DNA of 64,000 nucleotides from Salinisphaera sp. Q1T1-3 (GCF_003602005.1 NZ_QZWD01000003.1:186001-250000); one strand, 5' to 3'; shown: positions 28,563 through 38,023, counted from the stretch's first letter. Numbers and translations: made by a program. The notes: generated from the sequence alone by a model not told the origin.

Positions 28563-29667
28563 AGAAATCCACCACCACGTCAGTCTTCGGGCGGCTGCAG
28601 CAGGACAGGATATAGCCGGCCTCGATGTCCTCCTCGGTGATGCCGCCGTTGTGGTCCATCTCCACTTCGCCGGACTTCAGGCCCACACGACAGGTCCCAC
28701 AGATGCCCATGCCGCAGGCCTTGGGGATATGCAGGCCGATTTTCGCGGCCGCGGCATGGACGGTCTCGTTGGGCTGAATGCTGACGCGCTTGTCGGTGCT
28801 GGCAAACGCGATCTCACGCAGATCCGCCTCGTCCACGGCTTCGGCAGCCACCTCGGCCTGTTCGGCCAGCTCGATGACGTCTTCGCGTACCGCGGCCGGC
28901 GTGGCGTCGAAGTGTTCCTCGTGATAGTGCGACATGTCGAAGCCGCGTTTCTGCAAGATCCCGCGGACCGCCTTCATGTAGGTCTCCGGCCCGCAGCAGA
29001 AGATCTCGCGTTCCATGAAGTCCGGCACCATCAGCTCCAGCATCGGCTCGGTCAGATAGCCGCGGAAGCCGGCCCAGGATTCGCCTTTCTTGTCGTCGTG
29101 TTCGCAGACGATATGCAGCGTGAACTCGGGCAGGCGCGAGAACATGTGCGCCAGTTCGCGGTGATAGATGATGTCGTGAGGCGTCCGCGCACTGTGCACG
29201 AACTGCAGGTCAACCGCGGCATTGGTATCGAAGAACCAGCGGGTCATCGACATGAGCGGCGTGATGCCGACCCCGCCCGAGAGCATCAGCGGCTTGTCCG
29301 CCGGATAGTCGATGGCGTTGAAGTTACCCACCGGCCCGTGTACGGCCAGCACTTCGCCGACGCCCAGATTGTCGTGCAGCCAGTTGGAGACCCGGCCACC
29401 CGGTATCCGCTTGACGGTGATCGAAAAGCTGTAGGGAATCGAAGGAGAACTCGAGATCGTGTAGGAGCGCATGATCGGCTCGCCTTCGATCTCCAGCTCG
29501 AGCGTCACGAACTGGCCGGGCTTGAAGAAGAACATGACCGGCTGTTCGGACATGAAACAGAAAGTGCGGACGTCCGCGGTTTCCTGGATGACCTTGACGC
29601 AACGCACCTTGTGGCGGCCGTTGGTCCAGGTTTGCGTATTGACCGGGTTCGAGAAGTTCATCGCCAT
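28561..29667 (-). CDS. gbcB: Glycine betaine monooxygenase, reductase subunit
   Basis: Passes electrons from NADH to the Rieske oxygenase GbcA. 368 residues. FAD domain with RSYTISSSPS (near 65-74), NAD domain with MLSGGVGITPLMSMTRW, and a C-terminal plant-type 2Fe-2S domain CGMGICGTCRVGL with the fourth Cys in LSCCSRPK. The size matches Pseudomonas GbcB. Divergent from gbcA, as in Pseudomonas. Its TAG stop is formed by the end of the MITE. Confidence 0.95.
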   Translation of the reverse strand: MAMNFSNPVNTQTWTNGRHKVRCVKVIQETADVRTFCFMSEQPVMFFFKPGQFVTLELEIEGEPIMRSYTISSSPSIPYSFSITVKRIPGGRVSNWLHDNLGVGEVLAVHGPVGNFNAIDYPADKPLMLSGGVGITPLMSMTRWFFDTNAAVDLQFVHSARTPHDIIYHRELAHMFSRLPEFTLHIVCEHDDKKGESWAGFRGYLTEPMLELMVPDFMEREIFCCGPETYMKAVRGILQKRGFDMSHYHEEHFDATPAAVREDVIELAEQAEVAAEAVDEADLREIAFASTDKRVSIQPNETVHAAAAKIGLHIPKACGMGICGTCRVGLKSGEVEMDHNGGITEEDIEAGYILSCCSRPKTDVVVDF

Positions 29668-30035
29668 GTCGTCGCCACGTGACAGTGCAGGGCCAAGGCC
29701 CCGTGAGCCGATCGGCCCGGGGGCGGGCCGTATTCCTTGGTTGGATTCTGGGCGCCCGCTCCGACCACGACTTTTCTCTCAGCGACACGTAGTTATCTGA
29801 ACCATCCGGGGTCGACGAAGGCCGATTCCGGCGACGTCGCGCGCATGATTCATCATGTCGTTGGCAGACAACTCGGGCGATGAAAGCTGTATCAAAATCA
29901 ATCCCGAACTCAATCAATGATGTCCCGGGCGGCCATCTGGCCCCGGGAATCGTTGATGAAAATTCGGCAAGGAAAAATTTTCCGTACGGCGCGCTCGTTC
30001 AATCAAGAATCGCGTGGTGCCGTGAGGGCATAGTC
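29668..30035. promoter_or_regulatory. gbcA/gbcB divergent regulatory region
   Basis: 368 bases without a gene. It holds a hairpin (TCCCGGGCGGCC, loop ATCT, GGCCCCGGGA; 29923-29948) and a palindrome GGAAAAATTTTCC (29971-29983) followed by CCGTACGG. By analogy with Pseudomonas this gap should hold the GbdR activation site, but I cannot assign which element it is. Confidence 0.5.
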
Positions 30036-31325
30036 ATGAATTCCACAGTTCGCTTTCCGCTCGAGGATCCGTTGTATAAAGCCGGACAGGCGGCCGCAGA
30101 GATGCTCCAGGCACGGGACCGGAATTTCTCCTTGCCACAGCCGTTCTACAACGATGAGCAGCTCTTTGCGCTCGACATGCAGAACATCTTCGAAAAGGAA
30201 TGGCTGTTCGCAGGAATGACCTGCGAGATTCCGAAGAAGGGGTGTTTTCTGACGGTCAACGTCGGTGACAATTCGGTGGTCGTCGTGCGCGGGGAGGAAG
30301 ACAGCATCCGGGCATTCCATAACGTATGTCGGCACCGTGGATCGCGGCTGTGCAGCAAAGCCAGCGGCAAGGTGGCCAAGCTGGTCTGTCCCTATCATCA
30401 GTGGACCTACGAACTGGACGGCAAGCTGCTGTTCGCCGGCACCGACATGGGGTCGGACTTCGACATGTCGGCCTACGGCCTCAAGCCGGTCCATGTGCGC
30501 ACCCATGGCGGTTTCATCTTCATATGCCTGGCCGACGAGCCGCCGGCGCTGGATGATTTCGGCGATGCGCTTTCCGAGTACGTCGGGCCGCACGGCATGG
30601 ACAACGTCAAGGTCGTCGCTGAGTCCGACATCATCGAAAAGGCCAACTGGAAACTGGTGATCGAGAACAACCGCGAGTGCTATCACTGCAACGGGGCCCA
30701 CCCCGAGCTTCTCAACTCGCTCTACCAGTTCGACGACACCGAGGATCCGCGTGCCACGCCGGAATACAAGCAGGTGGTCGAGCGCAAGCAGAACGATTGG
30801 GAAAGCGAAGGCGTGCCGTGGCGGCTCCAGCGCTTTGGCCAGCAGAACCGGATCACCCGGACGCCGCTGGTCGAAGGCACCGTATCGATGACGCCCGACG
30901 GCCAGCAGGGTGTCGGCCAGCTGATGGGGCGACTGACCAGCCCTGACATGGGGTCGCTGCGGATTCTTCACCTCCCGAACTCCTGGAACCATGTGATGGG
31001 GGATCATGCGGTGGTGTTCCGCGTGATTCCCATCGGGCCCCAGGAAACTCGTGTGACCACGAAATGGCTGGTCAACGCCGACAACCAGGAAGGCGTGGAC
31101 TACGATCCCGAGACGTTGCGCAAGGTCTGGGATGCCACCAACGATCAGGATCGCCAGCTGGCGGAAGAGAATCAAAGAGGTATCAATTCTCTGGCTTACG
31201 AGCCCGGTCCCTACTCGGAAACTTTTGAATTCGGGATCATCGATTTTCTGGATTGGTATAGCCAGCGGATGCTGTCGAATCTACAGGGTCTGGAGCCCGA
31301 ATTGAAACTGGCCAACGCACAGTAG
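30036..31325 (+). CDS. gbcA: Glycine betaine monooxygenase, Rieske oxygenase subunit
   Basis: Demethylates glycine betaine to dimethylglycine with release of formaldehyde. 429 residues, the same length as Pseudomonas GbcA. Rieske ligands Cys98-x-His100 (NVCRHRGSRLC) and Cys118-x2-His121 (LVCPYHQW) are intact, and His217 and His222 (ECYHCNGAHPEL) are the mononuclear iron ligands. ATG 30036 is chosen by length; the open frame upstream to 29880 runs through the regulatory gap. Confidence 0.96.
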   Translation: MNSTVRFPLEDPLYKAGQAAAEMLQARDRNFSLPQPFYNDEQLFALDMQNIFEKEWLFAGMTCEIPKKGCFLTVNVGDNSVVVVRGEEDSIRAFHNVCRHRGSRLCSKASGKVAKLVCPYHQWTYELDGKLLFAGTDMGSDFDMSAYGLKPVHVRTHGGFIFICLADEPPALDDFGDALSEYVGPHGMDNVKVVAESDIIEKANWKLVIENNRECYHCNGAHPELLNSLYQFDDTEDPRATPEYKQVVERKQNDWESEGVPWRLQRFGQQNRITRTPLVEGTVSMTPDGQQGVGQLMGRLTSPDMGSLRILHLPNSWNHVMGDHAVVFRVIPIGPQETRVTTKWLVNADNQEGVDYDPETLRKVWDATNDQDRQLAEENQRGINSLAYEPGPYSETFEFGIIDFLDWYSQRMLSNLQGLEPELKLANAQ

Positions 31326-31824
31326 CCGAAGGCGCGCCTGGGCGCGCGACTATCGGTATCGATCCGTGCCAACCGTGGCCGGCGACCGGCCGGTGCACGG
31401 GTTGCCCGGTCCGCTGAATGCCGACGCGGGCCGGGGGTCAGTGCCGATCCAGCTGGCCGTGGCCTATGCGGGCATGCCGACTCGATAGGCGCATGGCAAG
31501 GCGTATCGCTGATACGCCGGCCGGGTTCGTCGTTTCCCGAACGGCGGACCGAGCGCGTCGGAAGACGCCTCGTATCCCGAACGCACAAGATGCCGCTGTT
31601 GCCGGCGCCAATCTCGTCGATGGCGGCTGCGCAAGCGTGTGTCCGACTTGAAGACAGGTCGTGCCGGGTAGCCGGGTTGGGTTTGGCCATTCCTCGATCA
31701 AGTCACGACGTGGGGTCTTCGAGTGATGACGTTTCTGTGAAATTTTGCGTCGCAATCGAAGGCTCCTTAAAAACGGCCCGCTCATAGACTGAAATCATTC
31801 CAACGGAAAGCTCGGGAGCGGGCC
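31326..31824. promoter_or_regulatory. Region upstream of dgcA with a perfect operator-like palindrome
   Basis: About 500 bases with no convincing gene. It contains GGCGTATC-GCT-GATACGCC (31500-31518), a perfect 8-bp inverted repeat, and a 9-bp inverted repeat GGCCCGCTC/GAGCGGGCC at 31775-31783 and 31816-31824 that ends right before the small ORF. Either could be an operator or mRNA structure; no clear terminator for gbcA is seen. Confidence 0.45.
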
Positions 31825-31893
31825 ATGACGATTCGTGCTGTTTTGAACGTCGACCGGGTGGCGCCGCAGGCGCTCGGGCGCGGTGTCCTATGA
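31825..31893 (+). CDS. Putative 22-residue leader peptide coupled to dgcA
   Basis: ATG 31825 has GGGAG six bases upstream, a better ribosome site than dgcA's own, and reads MTIRAVLNVDRVAPQALGRG then VL and TGA. The TGA overlaps the dgcA ATG (ATGA), so ribosomes finishing here could restart on dgcA. It is too short to classify and could be chance. Confidence 0.4.
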   Translation: MTIRAVLNVDRVAPQALGRGVL

Positions 31894-33941
31894 GTCAGTT
31901 CGATGCGCTGTTTCAGCCACTCACGATCAACAGGCTCACGCTGCGCAACCGGATCGTCAGTACGCCCCACGGTGAGGTCTATACCGAAGGTGGCATGCCG
32001 ACCGAGCGATATCGCGCCTACCACACGGAAAAGGCCAAGGGTGGCATCGGCATGACGATGTGCGGTGGTTCCTCCTCGGTCTCGATCACGAGCCCGACGC
32101 CGGTCTGGTGGGGCGCGGTCGATGTGAGCCACGACCGCATCATCCCGTACTTCCAGCAGCTGTCCGCCTCCGTCCAGGGCGAGGGCGCAGCGCTCATGAT
32201 CCAGCTCACCCACATGGGCCGGCGCACCAGCTGGCACGGCGGCGGCTGGCCGCATCTGGTGTCGCCGAGCGGGATTCGCGAGCCGGTCCACAATTCGACC
32301 TGCAAGACGATCGAAACCGAGGAAGTCGAGCACATCATCGGCGAGTACGCCCAGGCTGTCCGCCGGGCCAAGGAAGGCGGGCTCGACGGTGTCGAGATAT
32401 CGGCGGCGCACCAGCACCTGATCGATCAGTTCTGGTCCCCCCGGACCAACCAGCGCACCGACAAGTACGGCGGCAGCCTCGAGAACCGAATGCGCTTCGG
32501 TCTGGAGGTATTCGAGGCGATCCGGGCCGAGGTCGGCAACGATTTCGCGGTGGGCATGCGGATGGCCGGCGACGAGTTCCTGCCGGACGGGCTGGGCCAG
32601 GAGGAGCTGCTGGAGATCGCCTCGCGCTATTCGGCCTCCGGCATGGTGGATTTCATCGACGTGATCGGCTCGGGCGCGGATACGCATGCCACGGTGTCCA
32701 ATTGCATCCCGAACATGGCCTATCCGCCGGAGCCCTTCGTCTATCTGGCATCGGCGATCAAGGCCGAGGTGGATGTGCCGGTCATCCATGCCCAGAACAT
32801 CAAGGATCCGATGTCGGCGGCCCGAATCATCTCGGAAGGGCATTGTGATCTGGTGGGCATGACCCGTGCCCACATCGCCGATCCGCATTTCGTCAACAAG
32901 ACCCGCGATGACAAGGTCGATCAGATCAAGCAGTGCGTGGGCGCCAACTACTGCATCAACCGACAATACGACGGCCTGGATGTCCTGTGCGTGCAGAACG
33001 CGGCTACCGGTCGCGAGCAGACCATGCCGCACAGGATCGCCAAGGCCGATACCCAGCGCCGGGTGGTGGTCATCGGCGGCGGCCCGGCCGGCCTGGAAGC
33101 CGCACGGGTCTCGGCCGAGCGCGGCCATGAGGTCACATTGTTCGAAAAGACGGATCGTCTGGGCGGCCAGGTCGAGATCGCCGCCAAGGCGCCGGCCCGT
33201 GATCAGATCGCCGGCATCACGCGCTGGTTCGTCATGGAACTCAAGCGTCTCGGTGTGGATATCCATCTGTCGACCGAGGCCGGCGCCGACGAGGTGCTGG
33301 CTCTGGCGCCGGACATCATCATGGTCGCGACCGGCGGCCGCCCATATCTGGATCAGAGCCCGGGCTGGCATGCCGACGAAGATTTCGTGGTCAGCAGCCA
33401 CGATATTCTTTCAGGGGCGGTGGAGCCCGGTGCCAACGCGCTGGTCTTCGATGTGACCAGCGGCTATGCCGGCGTCAGCTGTGCCGATTATCTGGCCAAC
33501 CGAGAGTCGCTGGTCGAGATCGTCACGCCCGATCTGGCGGTCGGCGAGGCGACCGGCGGCACCAGTCAGCCGGTCTACAACAAGCGGCTCATGGCACATG
33601 ACGTGGTGTTCACACCGAATACCGCGCTGGCCGATGTCTATCGCGAGGGCGACCAGCTCATCGCGGTGCTGGCCAATGAATATACCGGCGCCGAAGAAGA
33701 GCGCGCGGTTGACCAGATCGTGGTCGAGAACGGTGTGCGCCCGCGCGAGGACCTCTACTACGCCCTCAAGACCGGCAGCCGCAACAACGGCCAGGTCGAC
33801 ATGGAAGCCCTGTTCGCGGCCACGCCGCAGCCGACCTACGATGGCGAGGGCTATCTGCTCTATCGCGTCGGCGACTGTGTGTCGCCGCGCGATATCCACG
33901 GCGCGATCTACGACTCGCTCCGGCTCGCCAAGGATTTCTGA
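31890..33941 (+). CDS. dgcA: Dimethylglycine demethylase subunit A
   Basis: Oxidises dimethylglycine to sarcosine. 683 residues of the trimethylamine-dehydrogenase/old yellow enzyme type: an FMN TIM barrel (1-370, with LRNRIVSTPHGEVY, MIQLTHMGRRTSW, SAAHQHLIDQFWSPRTN and MRMAGDEFLPDG), a 4Fe-4S loop with CVGANYCINRQYDGLDVLC, then an ADP/NAD-type domain starting VVVIGGGPAGLEAARV. It ends in AKDF like Pseudomonas DgcA. There is no good Shine-Dalgarno; translation may be coupled to the preceding 22-codon ORF. Confidence 0.95.
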   Translation: MSQFDALFQPLTINRLTLRNRIVSTPHGEVYTEGGMPTERYRAYHTEKAKGGIGMTMCGGSSSVSITSPTPVWWGAVDVSHDRIIPYFQQLSASVQGEGAALMIQLTHMGRRTSWHGGGWPHLVSPSGIREPVHNSTCKTIETEEVEHIIGEYAQAVRRAKEGGLDGVEISAAHQHLIDQFWSPRTNQRTDKYGGSLENRMRFGLEVFEAIRAEVGNDFAVGMRMAGDEFLPDGLGQEELLEIASRYSASGMVDFIDVIGSGADTHATVSNCIPNMAYPPEPFVYLASAIKAEVDVPVIHAQNIKDPMSAARIISEGHCDLVGMTRAHIADPHFVNKTRDDKVDQIKQCVGANYCINRQYDGLDVLCVQNAATGREQTMPHRIAKADTQRRVVVIGGGPAGLEAARVSAERGHEVTLFEKTDRLGGQVEIAAKAPARDQIAGITRWFVMELKRLGVDIHLSTEAGADEVLALAPDIIMVATGGRPYLDQSPGWHADEDFVVSSHDILSGAVEPGANALVFDVTSGYAGVSCADYLANRESLVEIVTPDLAVGEATGGTSQPVYNKRLMAHDVVFTPNTALADVYREGDQLIAVLANEYTGAEEERAVDQIVVENGVRPREDLYYALKTGSRNNGQVDMEALFAATPQPTYDGEGYLLYRVGDCVSPRDIHGAIYDSLRLAKDF

Positions 33942-33944
33942 ACC

Positions 33945-35906
33945 ATGACGGGGACGAACCCGGCCGGCTGGATGGTGCTGGCCAGTCTGTTGCTTCTGAT
34001 GGCGGCGATCGCCTGGCGGGCGACCCGCTGGGCCGCCGGGCGATCACGGCCGATTGCGTGGCGCGGGCTGTTCCAGGTGCCACGCCGCTATCTCGTCGAT
34101 GTGCATCACGTGGTCTCGCGGCGACCGCTGACCACCGACGATACGGCCGATACCGGGGCGCGCGTGGCGCGCATGCACGTGCTCACCGCTGGCGGCTTCG
34201 TGGCGGCGACGTTGTTTGTGCTGATACGTCATCTGCTCGGTATGGGCGGGCTTGTCACCGCGTGGCTGGCCCTGGCGGCGCTGGTTGCCATGGCTGTTGG
34301 CGTGACGATCGAATGGCGACGCCGTCGGCCGACACGCGCCGCACGACTGTCCGGCGGCGGATACGACCGGCTGCCGTGGTCGCTGACGGCATTCGTCGTC
34401 TTCTTCAGCGTGGCGAGTCTGCCCGCCGCCGGTCTTGCGCCACCGATCGCGTGGTCGTCGGTACTGGCCTGGCCGCTGCTGGCAATTGGCATCTGGGCCT
34501 GTGCCGAACTCTATGTCGGTATGGCACTCGGGCCGATGAAGCATGCGGTCAACGGCGTGCTGCATCTGGCGTTTCATCCGCGCCCGCAGCGATTCGATCA
34601 CGACGCGCGTGACACCGCGCTTGCCCCGGCCGATCTGTCGGCTGAGCGGATCGGCGCGGAGCAGCCCAAGGATTTCGACTGGAACCGGCTGCTCGGTTTC
34701 GATGCCTGTGTCCAGTGCGGGCGCTGCGAAGCGGCCTGCCCGGCGTTCGAGGCCGGGCTGCCGCTCAACCCGAAGGCGCTTATCCAGGATCTGGTATCGG
34801 CGGAAATGGGCGGCGGCGTCACGGGCCGGTATCGGGGTCAGGGGCACCCGGATCGAGACGGGCGTCCGGAATCGCGCGGCGGCGCCTTGATCGATGCCGA
34901 GGCCGGCATCCACCCGGACACACTCTGGTCCTGCACCACGTGCCGGGCCTGTGTGTCCGAATGTCCGATGATGATCGAGCACGTCGATGCCGTCATCGAC
35001 ATGCGACGTTTCCAGACCCTGGAAGCCGGCGCGACGCCGGCCAAGGGCGCGGCCGTGCTCGACGAACTGCGTCAATCCGACAACATGGGCGGCCGGCCGG
35101 CTGCCCGACGTGCCGACTGGGCCATCGATCTGAATATTCCGTTGCTCTCGGAGACGGGCCGCTGCGATGTTCTGCTCTGGATGGGCGAGGGCGCGTTCGA
35201 GCGACGCAACCAGCGTACGCTGCGCAGCCTGGTCAAACTGTTGCGCGCGGCGAACGTGGACTTCGCCATTCTCGGTGCCGAAGAAGCCGATTGCGGGGAC
35301 CTGGCGCGCAGACTCGGTGACGAAGCCACCTTTCAGCGACTGGCCCGGACGAATATCGCCACGCTCGATCGTTATCGTTTCAACGAGATCGTGACCGCCG
35401 ATCCGCACGTGCTACAGGCCATCGGCCGAGAGTATCCGGCGCTTGGCGGCCATTACACGGTACGCCACCACACGACTTTCCTCTCGCGACTCGTCGTCGA
35501 GGGGCGCCTGCCGGCCGCCGCTGGCGAAGCCATGGCCGTGACTTATCACGACCCCTGTTATCTCGGGCGTTATAACGGCGAGACCGAGGCCCCGCGCCAA
35601 CTGCTGGCACACATGGGCCAGTCGATCACGGAAATGCACAAGTCCGGCGAGCGGTCGAGTTGTTGCGGCTCCGGCGGCGGGCTGGCCGTGACCGATATCC
35701 CGGGCCGTCGTCGCATCGCTGATGTCCGCATGGAACACGTGGCGGCGACCGGCGCCGAGACCGTGGCCGTGGCCTGTCCGCATTGCGCCACGATGCTCGA
35801 AGGCGTGGTCCAGCCGCGGGCCGAAGTCGTCGACATCGCGGACCTGCTGGCCGATGCGATCGAGACCGCCGAGCCGGCGGCGGAGGTGTGGCGTGAGAGT
35901 GCGTAG
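33945..35906 (+). CDS. dgcB: Dimethylglycine demethylase subunit B (membrane iron-sulfur protein)
   Basis: 653 residues. The N-terminal ~200 residues contain several hydrophobic helices; then two 4Fe-4S motifs (CVQCGRCEAACPAF and CTTCRACVSECPM) and a C-terminal pair of CCG domains (HDPCYLGRYNGE, SSCCGSGGGLAV) like those of heterodisulfide reductase and ETF:quinone oxidoreductase-like proteins. It likely moves electrons from DgcA or ETF into the quinone pool. It starts three bases after dgcA, and its end overlaps etfA by 14 bases. Confidence 0.94.
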   Translation: MTGTNPAGWMVLASLLLLMAAIAWRATRWAAGRSRPIAWRGLFQVPRRYLVDVHHVVSRRPLTTDDTADTGARVARMHVLTAGGFVAATLFVLIRHLLGMGGLVTAWLALAALVAMAVGVTIEWRRRRPTRAARLSGGGYDRLPWSLTAFVVFFSVASLPAAGLAPPIAWSSVLAWPLLAIGIWACAELYVGMALGPMKHAVNGVLHLAFHPRPQRFDHDARDTALAPADLSAERIGAEQPKDFDWNRLLGFDACVQCGRCEAACPAFEAGLPLNPKALIQDLVSAEMGGGVTGRYRGQGHPDRDGRPESRGGALIDAEAGIHPDTLWSCTTCRACVSECPMMIEHVDAVIDMRRFQTLEAGATPAKGAAVLDELRQSDNMGGRPAARRADWAIDLNIPLLSETGRCDVLLWMGEGAFERRNQRTLRSLVKLLRAANVDFAILGAEEADCGDLARRLGDEATFQRLARTNIATLDRYRFNEIVTADPHVLQAIGREYPALGGHYTVRHHTTFLSRLVVEGRLPAAAGEAMAVTYHDPCYLGRYNGETEAPRQLLAHMGQSITEMHKSGERSSCCGSGGGLAVTDIPGRRRIADVRMEHVAATGAETVAVACPHCATMLEGVVQPRAEVVDIADLLADAIETAEPAAEVWRESA

Positions 35907-37134
35907 ACGGGCCCGTCGTGCCTTGGCACCGCCCGACGGCAACCGGCCGCGACGCGATCCACGTCGGGAGCGCGATCCCGACGCCACGATCGAACCGTTG
36001 ATCGAAGTCGGGCCGACCGGTCGGCCACGGCGCGATCCGCGCCGGATTCGGCGTGAGGCGATGACCGCAGCAACCGGTCGATTGCGCCTCGATCGATCGG
36101 GTCGCAGCGGCGCGGGCACGGCCGCCGGCGCGCCGGCAGCACACGCCGTCGCTGCCGGGCCGGCCATCACGCGCATCGAGGACCCGGCGTTCTGGATCGT
36201 GGTGGTGCCGGACTATGAAGCGGGTCGCCTGTCGAGCCACGATCGGGATGTCTTCGGTGCGGCCCGCAAGCTCGCTGATCGAGACGGCGGCGGCGTGGTC
36301 GCCGTCGTGTTCGAGCCGGGCGAGGATCCGGGGCCGGCCGGCGCCGACCGGCTGATTCGGTTCGATGATCCCGGCTATGTCGGTTATGCCCCGGCACATC
36401 GTGCGACCGCGATCGAAGCGCTCATCGCCGAGCTGGCCCCGCGCCATCTGTTGTTCGCCGATACGCTCGTCGCGGGCGGTGATATCGGTCGGCGCGTGGC
36501 CGCGGCCCGCCATGTGACGCCGGCCACGCGCGTGCATCGCCTGCGGGTTGACGAAGTCGTCAGCCGCGGCGATGGCGCTCGCTCGGATTACACGCGAACG
36601 CCGCCACGGGTGCTGCTGCTCGCCCCCGAATGCGAAGATCCGATCGCCCCGGATCGATGTCATGAAGCACGGCCGGTCGCGCCGCCGGCCGTCGATATCG
36701 GCGACGGCGACGGTGGCATCCGCGATCTCGGCCTGTTGCCGATCGACCCCGGCGCGGTGCCGTTGGCCGAGGCCGATTTCGTGCTCAGTGCCGGCAACGG
36801 CGTGACCGACTGGGACGCGTTTCATGCGCTGGCGCGCGCGCTCGGTGCCGCCGAGGGCGGCTCGCGTGTGGTCTGCGATGCCGGGCTCATGCCGCGGGAG
36901 CGCCAGATCGGCGCCTCGGGCACGCTGATCGAGGCACGCTGCTATCTGGCCTTCGGGATCTCCGGGGCACCACAACATCTCCAGGGCATTGCACGCTGTG
37001 AAAAAGTCGTGGCCGTGAACACCGATCTGCACGCCGAAATGGTCAAGCGCGGCGATCTGTCCGCGATCAAGGACGCGCAAGAGGTCATGCCGGCCCTGAC
37101 GCGACTGCTGGAGGCCCAAGCCCGTGATACCTGA
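35893..37134 (+). CDS. etfA: Electron transfer flavoprotein alpha subunit, betaine-island type, with Arg-rich N-terminus
   Basis: 413 residues from GTG 35893, which has GGAGG six bases upstream inside dgcB. Residues ~90 onward are EtfA-like: FWIVVVPDYEAG, HLLFADTLVAGGDIGRRVAA, and the FAD-binding C-domain with SGTLIEARCYLAFGISGAPQHLQGI and VAVNTDLHAEM. The first ~70 residues are very basic and carry the octamer RPRRDPRR twice (residues 18-25 and 44-51). Pseudomonas counterparts also have an RRDPR-bearing N-terminus, but here it is longer. It works with EtfB as electron acceptor for the demethylase. Confidence 0.88.
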   Translation: MRVRRRARRALAPPDGNRPRRDPRRERDPDATIEPLIEVGPTGRPRRDPRRIRREAMTAATGRLRLDRSGRSGAGTAAGAPAAHAVAAGPAITRIEDPAFWIVVVPDYEAGRLSSHDRDVFGAARKLADRDGGGVVAVVFEPGEDPGPAGADRLIRFDDPGYVGYAPAHRATAIEALIAELAPRHLLFADTLVAGGDIGRRVAAARHVTPATRVHRLRVDEVVSRGDGARSDYTRTPPRVLLLAPECEDPIAPDRCHEARPVAPPAVDIGDGDGGIRDLGLLPIDPGAVPLAEADFVLSAGNGVTDWDAFHALARALGAAEGGSRVVCDAGLMPRERQIGASGTLIEARCYLAFGISGAPQHLQGIARCEKVVAVNTDLHAEMVKRGDLSAIKDAQEVMPALTRLLEAQARDT

Positions 37135-37903
37135 GATCACCGTCATCTGCTCGCTCGGCCGACACCCGGGCTCGGATCGCGTCCGCCCCGCGATCGCCGA
37201 TGCGCGCGCGCTCGCCTTCGCGTTGTCGGTCGGCGAGCGCGTGCGTGCCGTGCACGTTGGCGATCCCGAGTCGCCCGGTCTGCGTGACTATCTGGGCCAG
37301 ACCGCAGGCGGAAGATCGCTGGACCGCCTGGATGTGATCGAGCTGCCGGCGGATCGGGATATCCGGCCAGCTCTGGTTGCCTATCTGGCCGCCCGGCGTT
37401 GTGATGTCGTGCTGGCCGGCACCTGTGCCGAAGACGGCGAGGGCAGCGGCATGCTGGCCTACGACCTGGCTGACGCACTCGGCCATACGCTTGTGCCGGC
37501 GATCGATACGCTCGCTTCGAGTGACGGCGGCCTGGCTCTGACACAGGTTCTGCCACGCGGCCGGCGCCGTTCGCTGAAAGCCATGACACCGCTCATCGCT
37601 ACGGTGGATGCTGCCTCCGCGCCGCGTCCGATATATGCCGAGGCCAGGGCGCGCCGGGGCACGATTCGAAGACTCGCGCCCGAAGTTGCCTGCCCGGTTG
37701 CCGAACATGCCGACATACGGCCGGCACGACCGCGTCCGAAACGAATCCGGGTGTCGGGCGGCGGCAGTGCCGCCGATCGTCTGCGTGCTGCCAGCGAGAC
37801 CCAGGCCGGGCAGGGCGCGCTCATGATCGACCCGGCGGCCGAAGACGCTGCCCAGGCGATCGCCGACTATCTGCGTTCGGAAGGGTTCTTGAGCTCGCAC
37901 TGA
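37124..37903 (+). CDS. etfB: Electron transfer flavoprotein beta subunit, betaine-island type
   Basis: 259 residues from GTG 37124, 11 bases inside etfA. EtfB-like landmarks are DVVLAGTCAEDGEGSGMLAY (AMP-binding region), DLADALGHTLVPAIDTL and RRRSLKAMTPLI. The C-terminal third is divergent and Ala/Arg-rich. It pairs with the preceding alpha subunit to shuttle electrons from DgcA towards DgcB and the respiratory chain. It is the last gene of the dgcAB-etfAB operon. Confidence 0.87.
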   Translation: MIPEITVICSLGRHPGSDRVRPAIADARALAFALSVGERVRAVHVGDPESPGLRDYLGQTAGGRSLDRLDVIELPADRDIRPALVAYLAARRCDVVLAGTCAEDGEGSGMLAYDLADALGHTLVPAIDTLASSDGGLALTQVLPRGRRRSLKAMTPLIATVDAASAPRPIYAEARARRGTIRRLAPEVACPVAEHADIRPARPRPKRIRVSGGGSAADRLRAASETQAGQGALMIDPAAEDAAQAIADYLRSEGFLSSH

Positions 37904-38023
37904 CAGCTCTTGTAAACCGACGTGGCGGCACGCGTGGTGTCGCGGCCGCCTCGCGAAGATCACCGGCGGATCCCTGGACCTGCCGGCCGGTCTGGTCGAC
38001 CGCCGGCTTCGGCCCTGGCGCGA

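Noticed and set aside
31775..31824. Inverted repeat GGCCCGCTC/GAGCGGGCC read as a terminator for gbcA
   Set aside because: The loop is 32 bases, there is no T-run, and it lies 450 bases past gbcA; kept only as a possible regulatory element.
31782..33401. A 539-codon reverse frame opposite dgcA
   Set aside because: Antisense shadow of a clear dgcA; composition typical of GC-rich antisense frames.
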